From Phycicoccus jejuensis (lineage in GTDB: Bacteria > Actinomycetota > Actinomycetes > Actinomycetales > Dermatophilaceae), in assembly GCF_000720925.1 (NCBI RefSeq), contig NZ_JOEE01000001.1:372001-436000 (forward strand): a stretch of DNA of 64,000 nt, read 5' to 3'. Both the position numbers and the translations under genes were made by a program. This document shows, piece after piece, positions 50,434-58,682 of this stretch. The stretch's first letter is position 1. Each line of letters starts with the position of its first letter. The notes under the pieces are model-generated. The model worked only from the letters and a program-made list of their open reading frames with translations. It was not told the origin of the DNA and made no database searches.

Positions 50434-50850
50434 CTAAAAGTGGCGGGTGGGACGGGGCCAGGGCTCGGTAGAGAGCATCTCGGCTGCCCAACCTGCGCTG
50501 TCCCTAAGCTCCGAGGGTGGTGCGAGCTCGGTGATGCACAAGGCAGCCCGAAGGCTTCGATCGCCGTGCTCTCCGATACACCCGGACGGACCTCGGTTCT
50601 TGGCGTCGAGCAACTGCCAAAGACGCACTCGCGCTGCTGTGAGGGCCTCGGGACTGGGGCTCGCAGAAGCGTGCCAGAGCGCAAGGGCGTCGCTCACGAC
50701 CTCTTCGGCCTCGGTGGGAAGGTCGCCGTAGGTGACAAGTGCGTCGGCGATCGTGAGGACGAGGTTTCGGCGCTGCTCGAGGAACGTGGAGCCGCCCATG
50801 ATGGCTGAGTCGAAACTCTCGACGAGCTGGTCTGCGGTGACCTCTTGCAC
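50434..50850 (-). CDS. Hypothetical protein, island gene
   Basis: 138 aa, soluble, helix-rich, no signal. Begins MQEVTADQLVESFDSAIMGG; conserved-looking pieces are FLEQRRNLVLTIADALVTYG and ALWHASASPSPEALTAARVR, LWQLLDAKNRG. I recognise no domain. GATCAT ends 6 nt before the GTG start, without a Shine-Dalgarno. Its size and setting, between a DUF7660 gene and an immunity-like gene, would suit an immunity protein, but that is only a guess. Confidence 0.55.
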   Translation of the reverse strand: MQEVTADQLVESFDSAIMGGSTFLEQRRNLVLTIADALVTYGDLPTEAEEVVSDALALWHASASPSPEALTAARVRLWQLLDAKNRGPSGCIGEHGDRSLRAALCITELAPPSELRDSAGWAAEMLSTEPWPRPTRHF

Positions 50851-50958
50851 CGGTCCATGATCTCAGTCCTTCGACGCACCCCACGAAGTTCTCGTCACGG
50901 CATGAGAGAGCGCTTCGTCGACGACTAAGGGCGCGCGTTTGGCCTAACATCACCGACC

Positions 50959-51447
50959 GTGAGACTCGAGTCGGTGGACGGTCACTTCGTTGAGCTAATC
51001 GTGACCGGATACCAGTTCGGCAGGGGCCAGTCGACAGGCTCGGACGTCGACTGGGACGCCAACTGGCTCATGATCCGTGGCAAAGCGTGGGACGGCGACC
51101 ATTCGTGGCAGTTTCACGACCCATGCATGACCACGTGGGAGGCACGAGAACTGGCGACCTGGCTTCGCGGGTTGGGCAACGCGCGTCCCCAGACAGTGGC
51201 GGCCGCCAAACCCGACGAATCCACGCTCTGGCTCACCGAGCCCAACCTGACGTTCGCCGTGGACAGGGCTTCCCACGGCACCTCAGCAGTAGCGGTCTAC
51301 TTCAATGCCGAATCACGTCCACCTACGGGTTCTAACGACGACGGCGTAGGACGCGGACACCGAGTCCGACTGACCATCCCGCAGGCTGATCTCGCTGAAG
51401 CTGTTGGCGGTTGGGAAGAGGAGCTCCGGAGCTTCCCTGTGAGGTGA
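50959..51447 (+). CDS. WapI-type immunity protein homologue (orphan)
   Basis: 162 aa. VELIVTGYQFGRGQ, DVDWDANWLMIRGKAWDGDH, SWQFHDPCMTTWEARELATW and LWLTEPNLTFAV follow the pattern of the WapI immunity family, which protects against WapA-like contact-dependent toxins. No toxin gene is nearby, so this would be an orphan immunity gene. TAACAT ends 8 nt before GTG 50959, with no Shine-Dalgarno. Base composition is more A/T-rich than the chromosomal neighbours. Function by family resemblance only. Confidence 0.6.
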   Translation: MRLESVDGHFVELIVTGYQFGRGQSTGSDVDWDANWLMIRGKAWDGDHSWQFHDPCMTTWEARELATWLRGLGNARPQTVAAAKPDESTLWLTEPNLTFAVDRASHGTSAVAVYFNAESRPPTGSNDDGVGRGHRVRLTIPQADLAEAVGGWEEELRSFPVR

Positions 51448-51469
51448 CCCGTCCGCTCATCGGCTACTT

Positions 51470-51689
51470 GTTTCATTGACGCAGGACCGGTGCCCGCGCA
51501 GGCTCGGTTCAGGTGTCGGGGACGGACGCTCGCATTCATCGGCTGTCCGTCCTTCGGGTCGTGACTCTCACATGGCATGCGCCGTCCTCGGCACCGCTGA
51601 GCCGGAGAGGCTGAAGAAGGGACTGTGCTGCCGGAAGTAGCGGTGCCCTCCGCGCTCGACCACCCATTGGTTCGACCGCAGGAGGCATC
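51470..51689 (+). ncRNA. Candidate bridge RNA region of the IS110 element
   Basis: IS110-group elements encode a bridge RNA in the non-coding end before the recombinase. Here the segment contains GGACGGAC (51520-51527) paired with GTCCGTCC (51545-51552), and a weaker CTCGGC/GCTGAG hairpin downstream. Target- and donor-binding loops cannot be assigned without the element's ends. Confidence 0.4.
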
Positions 51690-52871
51690 GTGGAGCAGTC
51701 ACCGACAACGAGCGTGGTCATCGGGATGGACCCGCACAAACGCAGCGTCACGATTGAGGTCATGGCCGCCGACGAGGCGATCCTGGACCGGGGCCGCTTC
51801 GACACCGACGAGCGAGGGTTCGCCGCTCTGCTCGAGCGGGCCGGGAGGTGGCCGTCGCGGGTGTGGGCGGTCGAGGGCTGCAACGGCATCGGCCGGCACG
51901 TCGCGACCCGGCTTGTCGCGGTCGGTGAACAGGTCCTCGACGTGCCGCCGAAGCTGTCGGCCAGGGTGCGGACCTTTGCCACCGGGCAGGGCCGCAAGAC
52001 CGACGCCACCGACGCGCACTCCGTGGCGCTGGTCGGGACCCGGATGGCCGGCCTGCGACCGGTCGTGCCTGACGCGCAGCGGGAGATCCTGCGGATCCTG
52101 GTCGACCGCCGCCGAGCGATCGGTGACGAGCACACCGTCAAGGTCAACCAGCTGCATGCCCTTCTGCTGGAGCTGGTTCCGGGCGGAGCCAAGCGCGACC
52201 TGTCCGCGGCCCAGGCCCGCAAGATCCTTACCGGTGTCCGACCGCGAGATGTGGTCGGCAAGACCAGGAAGCGGGTAGCTGCCGAGCTCGTGACGGACCT
52301 TGAGCGGCTGTACCTGCGCAAAAAGGCCGCCGACAAGGAGCTCACCGTCCTGCTGCGCGAGTCCGGCACCACCCTCACCCAGCTCCATGGGATCGGCCCC
52401 TCGGGCGCGGCCCGGCTGATCGTCGAGGTCGGCGACATCACTCGCTTCCCCAACGCCGGCCACTTCGCCTCCTGGACCGGCACCGCCCCCATTGACGCCT
52501 CCTCCGGCGACAACGTGCGCCACCGCCTCAGCCGCGGAGGGAACCGCAAGATCAACCGGACCCTGCACATCATGGCCATCGTCCAGCTCCGCAACCCCAC
52601 CGAAGGCCGGGCCTACTACGACCGCAAGGTCGCCGCCGGCAAGACCCCCAACGAAGCGATGCGCTGCCTCAAACGACGCCTGTCCGACCTCGTGTACCGA
52701 GCGCTGCTCGACGACCTCACCCACGGCGCGGCGACGGGCCCGGGAGGGCAACGAGGCAACGACTCTGACTCCAGCGCGACCGGCTCACAACCTCACACCG
52801 GCACTTCGGACAAGCCACTTCCCGGACCCGTCGCAGTCAAGGCTACGACCCCCGTCCAGCAGGCTTCTTGA
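51690..52871 (+). CDS. IS110-family transposase (DEDD recombinase)
   Basis: 393 aa. N-terminal RuvC-like DEDD domain: VIGMDPHKRSVTIEV (D about residue 13), VWAVEGCNGIGRHVA (E) and GRKTDATDAHSVAL (D, D). C-terminal Tnp domain: LHGIGPSGAARLIVEVGDI and FASWTGTAPIDASSGDNVRH, whose Ser is the likely second catalytic residue. GGAGG lies before GTG 51690. A non-conserved tail of about 45 residues (Ser/Thr/Pro-rich) follows. Apparently intact, so the element may still be active. Confidence 0.92.
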   Translation: MEQSPTTSVVIGMDPHKRSVTIEVMAADEAILDRGRFDTDERGFAALLERAGRWPSRVWAVEGCNGIGRHVATRLVAVGEQVLDVPPKLSARVRTFATGQGRKTDATDAHSVALVGTRMAGLRPVVPDAQREILRILVDRRRAIGDEHTVKVNQLHALLLELVPGGAKRDLSAAQARKILTGVRPRDVVGKTRKRVAAELVTDLERLYLRKKAADKELTVLLRESGTTLTQLHGIGPSGAARLIVEVGDITRFPNAGHFASWTGTAPIDASSGDNVRHRLSRGGNRKINRTLHIMAIVQLRNPTEGRAYYDRKVAAGKTPNEAMRCLKRRLSDLVYRALLDDLTHGAATGPGGQRGNDSDSSATGSQPHTGTSDKPLPGPVAVKATTPVQQAS

Positions 52872-54350
52872 CACAAAAGGGAGCCATGAGCGATGGGTGG
52901 GTTGCGCCTGCGGTCCGGCGGCGCGGGTGGCCCGGCTGCCGTGAGTCACCGCATGCCGCCCGGTGTCGAAGTGCAGGTCCGGGGGGTCGTCCGGGAAGTG
53001 GTCCGTGGCCGACAGAACCGGCTCATCGGGCGTCGGGGGTGGCAGAGCGGCGAGGGCGCGGTCGTAGGAGCCGTCGGTCAGGTCCCAGACGACGTGGCGG
53101 CCGCGATCGTCGGGCTGCTGCCGAACCTCGGCCCAGAGCCGACGTCGGTGGACCGTCGTGTGGTGGCGTTGGCAGAGCAGGGCGGCGTTGAGGACGTCGG
53201 TCGGGCCGCCGTCGGCCCAGTGACGGACGTGGTGGGCGCGGGTCCAGGCGGCGGGGGCGGTGCATCCGGGGTAGGTGCAGCCGCGGTCGCGGATCAGGAG
53301 GTGGCGGCGTTGGGCCCGGGTGAAGAGCCGCAGCAGCCGGGCCAGGGCCAAGGGTTCGCCCTGGGTGCCCAGGACGTGCGCGACGAGGGCGGCGTCGCAG
53401 GTCAGGCGGCGCAGGGTGTCCGGGCCGAGGAGGGTGCCGGTGGCGACCGAGCCGAGGACCTCGCCGGCGCCGGTCTCGGCCTGCAGGTCGGCCAGGCTCA
53501 TCGCGACGTGCAGCGTCGCGGGGGACCCGGCCCGGGCCTCGGCCTCGACGCCACTCGCGATCGTGCAGACCTCGGTCAGGGCCTCGACGCGGCGTTGCCC
53601 GGCCGGGCGCAGGTCTCGCTGACCGGCCTGCTCGTCCGGGCGGGGCGCGGACCGCGGCCCGATCGCGGCTTCGAGGGCGGCCGCCTGCTCCGGGGTCATC
53701 CACAGCTGGTACTCGGTCAGGTCGCCGGACTCCACGTGCGGCATCGACAGCCGGGCCGAGGGCGCGAGGCGGGCCTGCAGGTCGTCGAAGGCGCCGTGGT
53801 GGCCGTACTGCGAGATCAGCCGTGGCCGGAGCCCGCGCATCAGCGCCGTCCCGTGCTGCTGCGCGAGGTCGACGAGCGCGGTGGCCACGGTCGGGAGCGC
53901 CTCGTCGCGCAGCAGCGGCTGCACCCGGGCGCTCTCGCGCAGGACCGCGCACCCGGTGCCGGCCTCCAGGCGCCCGTCGCGGACCGCGTCCCAGACGATC
54001 CCCAGCGGTGAGTCCTCTGCCGGGGGACGGTCCGGGCCCGACCCGGCCGCGACGACGTCCACCGCGATCCGTGCCACCGCGACCGCCCCGCCCTGGCGCA
54101 GCGACGGCGCGAGCCCGCGCACCCACTCCTGCACCCCGGCCCCCGCGACCTCACCCCGACGAACCGCCTCCACCGCGACCGCCACCCGCGCCGCCGAGGC
54201 CAGCGCCGCGAGCCGGTCGGCCACTCCCAACAGCTCACCCAGCTCCGCTCCTACCGCCCCGAACAGCACTTCCGAGATACCCGTCAACGCATCGCCGGCA
54301 GCCTCCATCGCGGAGCGGCGCTTCGCGAGTTCGGTTGTCCCCGTTGACAT
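52785..54350 (-). CDS. DUF222-HNH endonuclease, 3' end altered by IS110
   Basis: 521 aa. The long helical DUF222 domain (residues 20-330) precedes an HNH module: RDRGCTYPGCTAPAAWTRAH then HVRHWADGGPTDVLNAALLC and QRHHTTVHR (about 365-415). This is the multicopy actinobacterial 13E12-type family; function unknown. The last about 30 residues (from about WLPFVSRSLLDGG) are antisense translation of the IS110 gene, with the stop 87 bp inside it, so the original C-terminus was replaced by the insertion. GATCAT ends 6 nt before ATG 54350. It ends the island on the right. Confidence 0.82.
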   Translation of the reverse strand: MSTGTTELAKRRSAMEAAGDALTGISEVLFGAVGAELGELLGVADRLAALASAARVAVAVEAVRRGEVAGAGVQEWVRGLAPSLRQGGAVAVARIAVDVVAAGSGPDRPPAEDSPLGIVWDAVRDGRLEAGTGCAVLRESARVQPLLRDEALPTVATALVDLAQQHGTALMRGLRPRLISQYGHHGAFDDLQARLAPSARLSMPHVESGDLTEYQLWMTPEQAAALEAAIGPRSAPRPDEQAGQRDLRPAGQRRVEALTEVCTIASGVEAEARAGSPATLHVAMSLADLQAETGAGEVLGSVATGTLLGPDTLRRLTCDAALVAHVLGTQGEPLALARLLRLFTRAQRRHLLIRDRGCTYPGCTAPAAWTRAHHVRHWADGGPTDVLNAALLCQRHHTTVHRRRLWAEVRQQPDDRGRHVVWDLTDGSYDRALAALPPPTPDEPVLSATDHFPDDPPDLHFDTGRHAVTHGSRATRAAGPQAQPTHRSWLPFVSRSLLDGGRSLDCDGSGKWLVRSAGVRL

Positions 54351-54470
54351 GCCACCATGATCCCACCCGGCACCGACAGCCGGCCGGGCCCGAGGACACG
54401 CCTGTGGACCACGAGCGGGCGACGAGCGACCTGTGGACGACCGAGCAGCCCACGACCACCAGCGGCTGGT

Positions 54471-54476
54471 TATCGT
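54471..54476 (+). promoter_or_regulatory. -10 box of GH13, supplied by the island edge
   Basis: TATCGT, then 6 nt, then ATG 54483, no Shine-Dalgarno. It lies inside the inserted segment, 5 bp before the duplicated 24 bp. Confidence 0.5.
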
Positions 54477-54482
54477 GGCCCG

Positions 54483-56072
54483 ATGGCCAGCACCCGCCCC
54501 CAGCCGGCGTGGCTGGCGAACTCGGTCCTCTACCAGATCTACCCGCAGACCTTCGCGGACGGCAACGGCGACGGCATCGGTGACCTCGCCGGGGCCACGG
54601 AGAAGCTCGACCACCTCGCGTGGCTCGGGGTCGACGCGGTGTGGTTCAGCCCGCTGTTCGCCTCGCCGTTCGCGGACGCCGGCTACGACGTCGCCGACTA
54701 CCTCTCCGTCGCCCCGCGCTACGGCACGAACGAGGACCTCGCCGCGTTCGTCGACGCCGCCCGCAGCCGCGGCATCCGCGTCCTGCTCGACCTCGTCGCC
54801 GGGCACACGAGCGACCAGCACCCGTGGTTCCGCGAGTGGGTCGACGACCCGGCCGACGGGCGCTACATCTGGAGCGAGCGGGTCGGGACCCCGGCCGGCA
54901 TCTGGTGCCCCGTGCCGGGCCGCCGGGGCGGCTACTACCAGCTGAACTTCTACCCCTGCCAGCCGGCGCTCAACTTCGGCTACGCCCGCCAGGATCCCGC
55001 CCAGCCGTGGCGCGACCCGGTCGACGCCGAGGGCCCGCGGGCCAACCGGCAGGCGCTGCGCGACGTCATGGCGCACTGGTTCGACCTCGGCATCAGCGGC
55101 TTCCGCGTCGACATGGCGGCCTCGCTCGTCAAGGACGACCCGGGGCACGTCGAGACCGCGCGGCTGTGGGCCGAGATGCGGGAGTGGCTCGACCGCGAGC
55201 ACCCCGACCGGGCGCTGCTCTCGGAGTGGGGCGACCCCGCCGTCGCGGTGCCGGCCGGGTTCCACGCCGACTTCTTCCTGCACTTCGGCCGCCCGGGCCT
55301 GCGCTCCCTGTGGCACACCGGCGTCGGCACGTACGACCCCTCGTGGACGGACACCGACCGCTACTTCTTCGACCCCGAGGGCAGCGGCGGTGTCGACACC
55401 TTCCTGCGCGAGTGGCGGCGGGCCACGGACGCCATCGGGGTCGGCGGCGGACACGTGGCCCTGCCGACGGCCAACCACGACTACGCGCGCCTCGTCACCG
55501 GCCCGCGCACCGCGCCGATGGCCCGCGCGGCCTTCGCGTTCGTCGCCACGTGGCCGTCCCTCCCGACGATCTACTACGGCGACGAGATCGGGATGCGCTA
55601 CGTCGAGGGGCTGCCGGACCGCGAGGGCAGCCTCCTGCAGACGACGCAGGACCGCACCGGCTCCCGGACGCCGATGCAGTGGGAGCCCGGGCCCGGCGCC
55701 GGCTTCTCCACCGCGCCGGAGGCGGACTTCTACCTGCCGCTCGACCCCTCGCCCGAGCGCCCGGACGTCGCGACCCAGCGCGCGGACGAGGGCTCGCTGC
55801 TGCACCTCGTCCGGCGGCTGCTCGCCCTGCGGCACGCCACCCCGGCGCTGCAGCCGGAGGGCTCGCTCGAGGTGCTGACCGAGGACTACCCGTTCGTGTA
55901 CGTCCGGGGCGGCACGCACCTCGTCGTGGTCAACCCGCGGCGCGAGCCGGCCACCGTGACACTGCCGTCCGGGTGGGACGGCGCGCGCGGCCTCGAGGTC
56001 GAGGGGGTCCGCCTCGAGAGCGGCCGCGCCGAGGCCTCCGGCTTCTCGTACGGGATCTTCGAGCGCGCCTGA
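54483..56072 (+). CDS. GH13 alpha-glucosidase / alpha-amylase family enzyme
   Basis: 529 aa, cytoplasmic. GH13 regions are in order: GVDAVWFSPLFASPFADAGY and DLVAGHTSDQHPWF (region I), GISGFRVDMAASLVKDD with the nucleophile Asp (about residue 216), ALLSEWGDP with the acid/base Glu (about 250) and ALPTANHDYARL (region IV, about 332). QIYPQTFADGNGDGIGDLAG is an oligo-glucosidase-type start, and MRYVEGLPDREG follows YYGDEIG. It should hydrolyse alpha-glucosidic links in imported sugars. Its first eight codons are duplicated after the GH36 gene at 48724, indicating that it was the final gene of the galactoside operon before the island entered. Confidence 0.9.
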   Translation: MASTRPQPAWLANSVLYQIYPQTFADGNGDGIGDLAGATEKLDHLAWLGVDAVWFSPLFASPFADAGYDVADYLSVAPRYGTNEDLAAFVDAARSRGIRVLLDLVAGHTSDQHPWFREWVDDPADGRYIWSERVGTPAGIWCPVPGRRGGYYQLNFYPCQPALNFGYARQDPAQPWRDPVDAEGPRANRQALRDVMAHWFDLGISGFRVDMAASLVKDDPGHVETARLWAEMREWLDREHPDRALLSEWGDPAVAVPAGFHADFFLHFGRPGLRSLWHTGVGTYDPSWTDTDRYFFDPEGSGGVDTFLREWRRATDAIGVGGGHVALPTANHDYARLVTGPRTAPMARAAFAFVATWPSLPTIYYGDEIGMRYVEGLPDREGSLLQTTQDRTGSRTPMQWEPGPGAGFSTAPEADFYLPLDPSPERPDVATQRADEGSLLHLVRRLLALRHATPALQPEGSLEVLTEDYPFVYVRGGTHLVVVNPRREPATVTLPSGWDGARGLEVEGVRLESGRAEASGFSYGIFERA

Positions 56073-56080
56073 GCGCGAGC

Positions 56081-56111
56081 GGCGCCGGCGTCCGCCTCGG
56101 ACGCCGGCGCC
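56081..56111. terminator. Bidirectional terminator between GH13 and DUF1479 genes
   Basis: GGCGCCGGCGTCC (56081-56093) / GGACGCCGGCGCC (56099-56111), 13-bp perfect stem with loop GCCTC, between convergent stops. Confidence 0.75.
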
Positions 56112-56118
56112 GCGCCGC

Positions 56119-57429
56119 TCAGTCCTCGAGGCCGAGGCCCCGGCGGCCGGTGCGGTTCAGCTGCTCGGGGGCGAAGCGGTCCGGCCACGTGCGCTCGTAG
56201 TGCTCGGCCGGGAAGTCCGACGGGCTGCTGCCGTCGGCGAAGGCCTCGCGCACCGACGCCGCGTACGCCTCGTTGCGCGGGCACCACGGCGCCGCCGGGA
56301 TGTACATGACGTTGCCCCAGCCCTGCTGGTCGGTGACCGGGTCGACCCCGTGGATCATGTCGCAGTGCCACCAGACGGAGTCGCCGGCGCGGACGTCGGG
56401 GATGCCGCTCACCGCGCGCAACAGCAGCGAGTGCCACTGCTCCGAGGCCGGGAAGACCTGGTTGGTCGTGACGCCGCACATGTCGTCGTCCGGCACGTCC
56501 GCGAGCAGCGGCCGCAGCATCAGGTAGGCCATCGCCTCGGGGACCGGCACGGTGTGCAGGACGCCCTGGTCGTGGTCCATGTCCGAGAGCGCCGTCCAGC
56601 CCTGGAAGGTCCGGAAGGCCGAGCACATCGTCGTCCCGGGGTACTGCGGGCCGGCCGTGCGGTGCGCGGCGTCCCACGGGTCGTACTGCTCGACGCTGCC
56701 GTCGAAGAGGTGGCGGAAGGCGCGCTGGTAGGCCTGCGTCATCCAGAGGTCGAGGGTGCCGGGGTCGAGGTGCGTGCCGAGGCCGCCCGAGTCGGCGCCC
56801 GGCGGGCGGCGCCGGATGCGGTCGGGGTAGAGCGAGTCGCGCTCGGGGTCGAACCACGTCGTGCCCTCGGACTCGTGCCGCCACAGGCCGTTGAGGAAGC
56901 GCTGGACGGTGGCCATCCGCTCGCTCTGGCGGGCCTCCATCTGGGCGGGGGACCAGTAGACGGGGTAGATCTCGGGCCGCGAGCCGACGCTGCCGAAGAA
57001 GTCGTCGCCGGGGCCGCGGTAGTCCTCGAAGAAGCGGTTGCCCTCGACGTAGTCGACGATGCCGGCGTCCCAGGCGAGGGCCTGCTCGCGGGGGAAGTGG
57101 CCGCGCACGACGAGGCAGCCGCGGCGGCGCAGCCGGTCGAGGTCGGCGGCGGTCACCGCGCCCGAGGCGATGTCGGCGTAGTCGAGCACCGGCCAGACCT
57201 CCTCGCCGCGCGCCCGCTGCGCCTCGACCTCCTCGACGGCCGCCCGGACACGCGCCTCGACGACGGCGAAGACCTCCTCGACGCTGCGCCCGGAGGCCTC
57301 CAGGCGGGCGCGCAGCGCGGCCTTGACCTCCCGCGTCGCGGCGCGCAGGTCCGCGGGCGGCTCCTCCCAGTGGGGGAGGGCGGGCAGGGGCTGCGCGTGC
57401 TGCCCGCGGGGCGTGGCGGTGGTCGTCAT
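56119..57429 (-). CDS. DUF1479 family Fe(II)/2-oxoglutarate-type oxygenase (YbiU-like)
   Basis: 436 aa. An N-terminal helical region (to about residue 100) precedes a cupin/jelly-roll core with GLGTHLDPGTLDLWMTQAYQ (H-x-D, metal ligands, about 222-241) and SVWWHCDMIHGVDPVTDQQG (the distal His, about 373-392). GWGNVMYIPAAPWCPRNE is typical of DUF1479. The family resembles phytanoyl-CoA dioxygenase-type enzymes; its substrate is unknown. GGAGACC precedes ATG 57429. It diverges from a ROK regulator, and the shared gap carries inverted copies of one 11-bp motif, so ROK control is likely. Confidence 0.85.
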   Translation of the reverse strand: MTTTATPRGQHAQPLPALPHWEEPPADLRAATREVKAALRARLEASGRSVEEVFAVVEARVRAAVEEVEAQRARGEEVWPVLDYADIASGAVTAADLDRLRRRGCLVVRGHFPREQALAWDAGIVDYVEGNRFFEDYRGPGDDFFGSVGSRPEIYPVYWSPAQMEARQSERMATVQRFLNGLWRHESEGTTWFDPERDSLYPDRIRRRPPGADSGGLGTHLDPGTLDLWMTQAYQRAFRHLFDGSVEQYDPWDAAHRTAGPQYPGTTMCSAFRTFQGWTALSDMDHDQGVLHTVPVPEAMAYLMLRPLLADVPDDDMCGVTTNQVFPASEQWHSLLLRAVSGIPDVRAGDSVWWHCDMIHGVDPVTDQQGWGNVMYIPAAPWCPRNEAYAASVREAFADGSSPSDFPAEHYERTWPDRFAPEQLNRTGRRGLGLED

Positions 57430-57445
57430 CGGCCGGTCTCCATTC

Positions 57446-57511
57446 AGTAAGGACTCCTGACTGAATCCCGAGTGTAGGCGCGACGGGTCGATCTCGGCAA
57501 GAGTCCTTACT
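57446..57511. promoter_or_regulatory. Inverted 11-bp operator pair in the ROK/DUF1479 gap
   Basis: AGTAAGGACTC at 57446-57456 and its exact reverse complement GAGTCCTTACT at 57501-57511 (centres 55 bp apart). The left copy is also framed by TTCAGT/ACTGAA. TAGGAT (57511-57516) follows the right copy and ends 7 nt before the ROK gene's GTG, so binding there would block that leaderless promoter. Confidence 0.7.
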
Positions 57512-57523
57512 AGGATCGCGGCC

Positions 57524-58672
57524 GTGGAGCCCCCCAAGCCCTCCCTCCGGCTGCTGCGGCAGCTGTCCGACCGGCACGTGCTCGGGGTGCTCTTCGAGGA
57601 GCCGGCGCTGACCCGGGCGCAGATCGCGACCCGGGCGGGCCTGTCGAAGCCCACCGTCGGCGAGAGCGTGCGCCGGCTGACCGAGGCCGGCGTCGTGCGC
57701 GACACCGGTGAGCGCACCGGAGGCCGCGGACGCGCGGGCACCATCCTCGACCTCGTCCCCGACCTCGGCGTCGCGCTGGCGGTGAGCATCGCCCCCGACG
57801 GCGTGCGCGCCGAGGCCGTCGACGTCCACGGACGGGTGGTGAGCGGGGCCACGGAGGGGCTGGCCCTGCCCACCACGCCCGACCGGCTCGAGCGCGTCCT
57901 GCCCGAGGTCGTCGCCCGGGCGGCGGCCGCGGCCCCCGGCGCCGTCCGCGTGGCCGTCGTCAGCGCCGCGGACCCCGTCGACCGCGCGAGCGGGGCGCTC
58001 GTCCACCTGCCCGACGCGCCCTTCCTCGTCGGCGACCTCTCGCCCGTCCCGCTCCTCGCGCCCCTCGTCGAGGGCGAGGTGGTCGTCGACAACGACGTCA
58101 ACTGGGCAGCGCGCGCCGAGCTCGCCGCGGCGGGCCCGGACGCCGCCGGCGGGGGCGAGCTGGCCTACCTCTACCTCGACCGCGGGCTCGGGTGCGCCGT
58201 CGTCGCCGACGGCGTGGTGCTGCGGGGCGCCCGCGGCCTCGCGGGGGAGGTCGCGCACCTCGTGACCACCGGGCCCGACGGGCGGGCCGGTCCGTTCACC
58301 GACGTCATCGGCGCGCTCGGCCTGCGCGAAGGCGGCAGCACCGCCGTCGACATCGCCGCCGTCCTGGGCCTCCTCGAGGCCGGTGACGGCGACGCCGCGG
58401 CCGCCGCCACGCTCGACGCGCTCGCGAGCGCCGTCTGTGGCGTCCTCGCCGCGCTCGTCGCGCTGACCGACCCCGCCGCCGTCGTCCTCGGCGGGGTGTG
58501 GGGGTCGCACCCGGCGTTCCTGGAGCGGGTGGCGCGGCAGGTCGAGGCGATGCCCCGGCGGGTCGCGCTGCGCCCGCCCGCGGTGCGCGAGCAGCCCGCG
58601 CTCGCCGGCGCCCGGCAGGAGGCGCTGCGGCGGCTGCGCGAGCACGTCGTCACCGGGTCCGCCGCGCGCTGA
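57524..58672 (+). CDS. ROK-family transcriptional regulator
   Basis: 382 aa. The MarR-like helix-turn-helix ALTRAQIATRAGLSKPTVGE with SVRRLTEAGVV (about residues 27-57) is followed by a ROK sugar-kinase-like domain (VALAVSIAPDGVRAEAVDV, VVDNDVNWAARAEL, RGARGLAGEVAHLV). The cysteine-rich zinc motif that usually follows GEVAHL in ROK proteins is absent, replaced by TTGPDGRAGPFTD, so its inducer site must differ from the classical type. The GTG start has TAGGAT 7 nt upstream and no ribosome-binding site. It probably represses itself and the divergent DUF1479 gene. Confidence 0.85.
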   Translation: MEPPKPSLRLLRQLSDRHVLGVLFEEPALTRAQIATRAGLSKPTVGESVRRLTEAGVVRDTGERTGGRGRAGTILDLVPDLGVALAVSIAPDGVRAEAVDVHGRVVSGATEGLALPTTPDRLERVLPEVVARAAAAAPGAVRVAVVSAADPVDRASGALVHLPDAPFLVGDLSPVPLLAPLVEGEVVVDNDVNWAARAELAAAGPDAAGGGELAYLYLDRGLGCAVVADGVVLRGARGLAGEVAHLVTTGPDGRAGPFTDVIGALGLREGGSTAVDIAAVLGLLEAGDGDAAAAATLDALASAVCGVLAALVALTDPAAVVLGGVWGSHPAFLERVARQVEAMPRRVALRPPAVREQPALAGARQEALRRLREHVVTGSAAR

Positions 58673-58682
58673 CCCCCTCGGT

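Larger units (their letters stand above)
51460..52890 (+). mobile_element. IS110-family insertion sequence (ends approximate)
   Basis: One transposase gene with a non-coding left segment of about 230 bp (51448-51689) and almost no right segment. IS110 elements lack terminal inverted repeats, so exact ends cannot be set from one copy. The right end must lie just after 52871, because the convergent DUF222 frame runs into the element there. Confidence 0.7.
48746..54480. mobile_element. Inserted accessory island, about 5.7 kb, flanked by a 24-bp near-duplicate
   Basis: Between two copies of the GH13 5' end lie a broken small gene, a broken methyltransferase, a DUF7660 gene, an unknown gene, an immunity-type gene, an IS110 element and a DUF222-HNH gene. 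From about 48.75 to 51.5 kb the DNA has visibly more A/T, rarer codons and frameshifts than the neighbours. No integrase or terminal inverted repeats were seen, so the mechanism is unknown. 49846-50080 shows no recognisable feature. Confidence 0.7.

Noticed and set aside
48746..54480. Prophage or integrative conjugative element
   Set aside because: No integrase, capsid, conjugation or replication genes; only IS110, DUF222 and small cargo genes.
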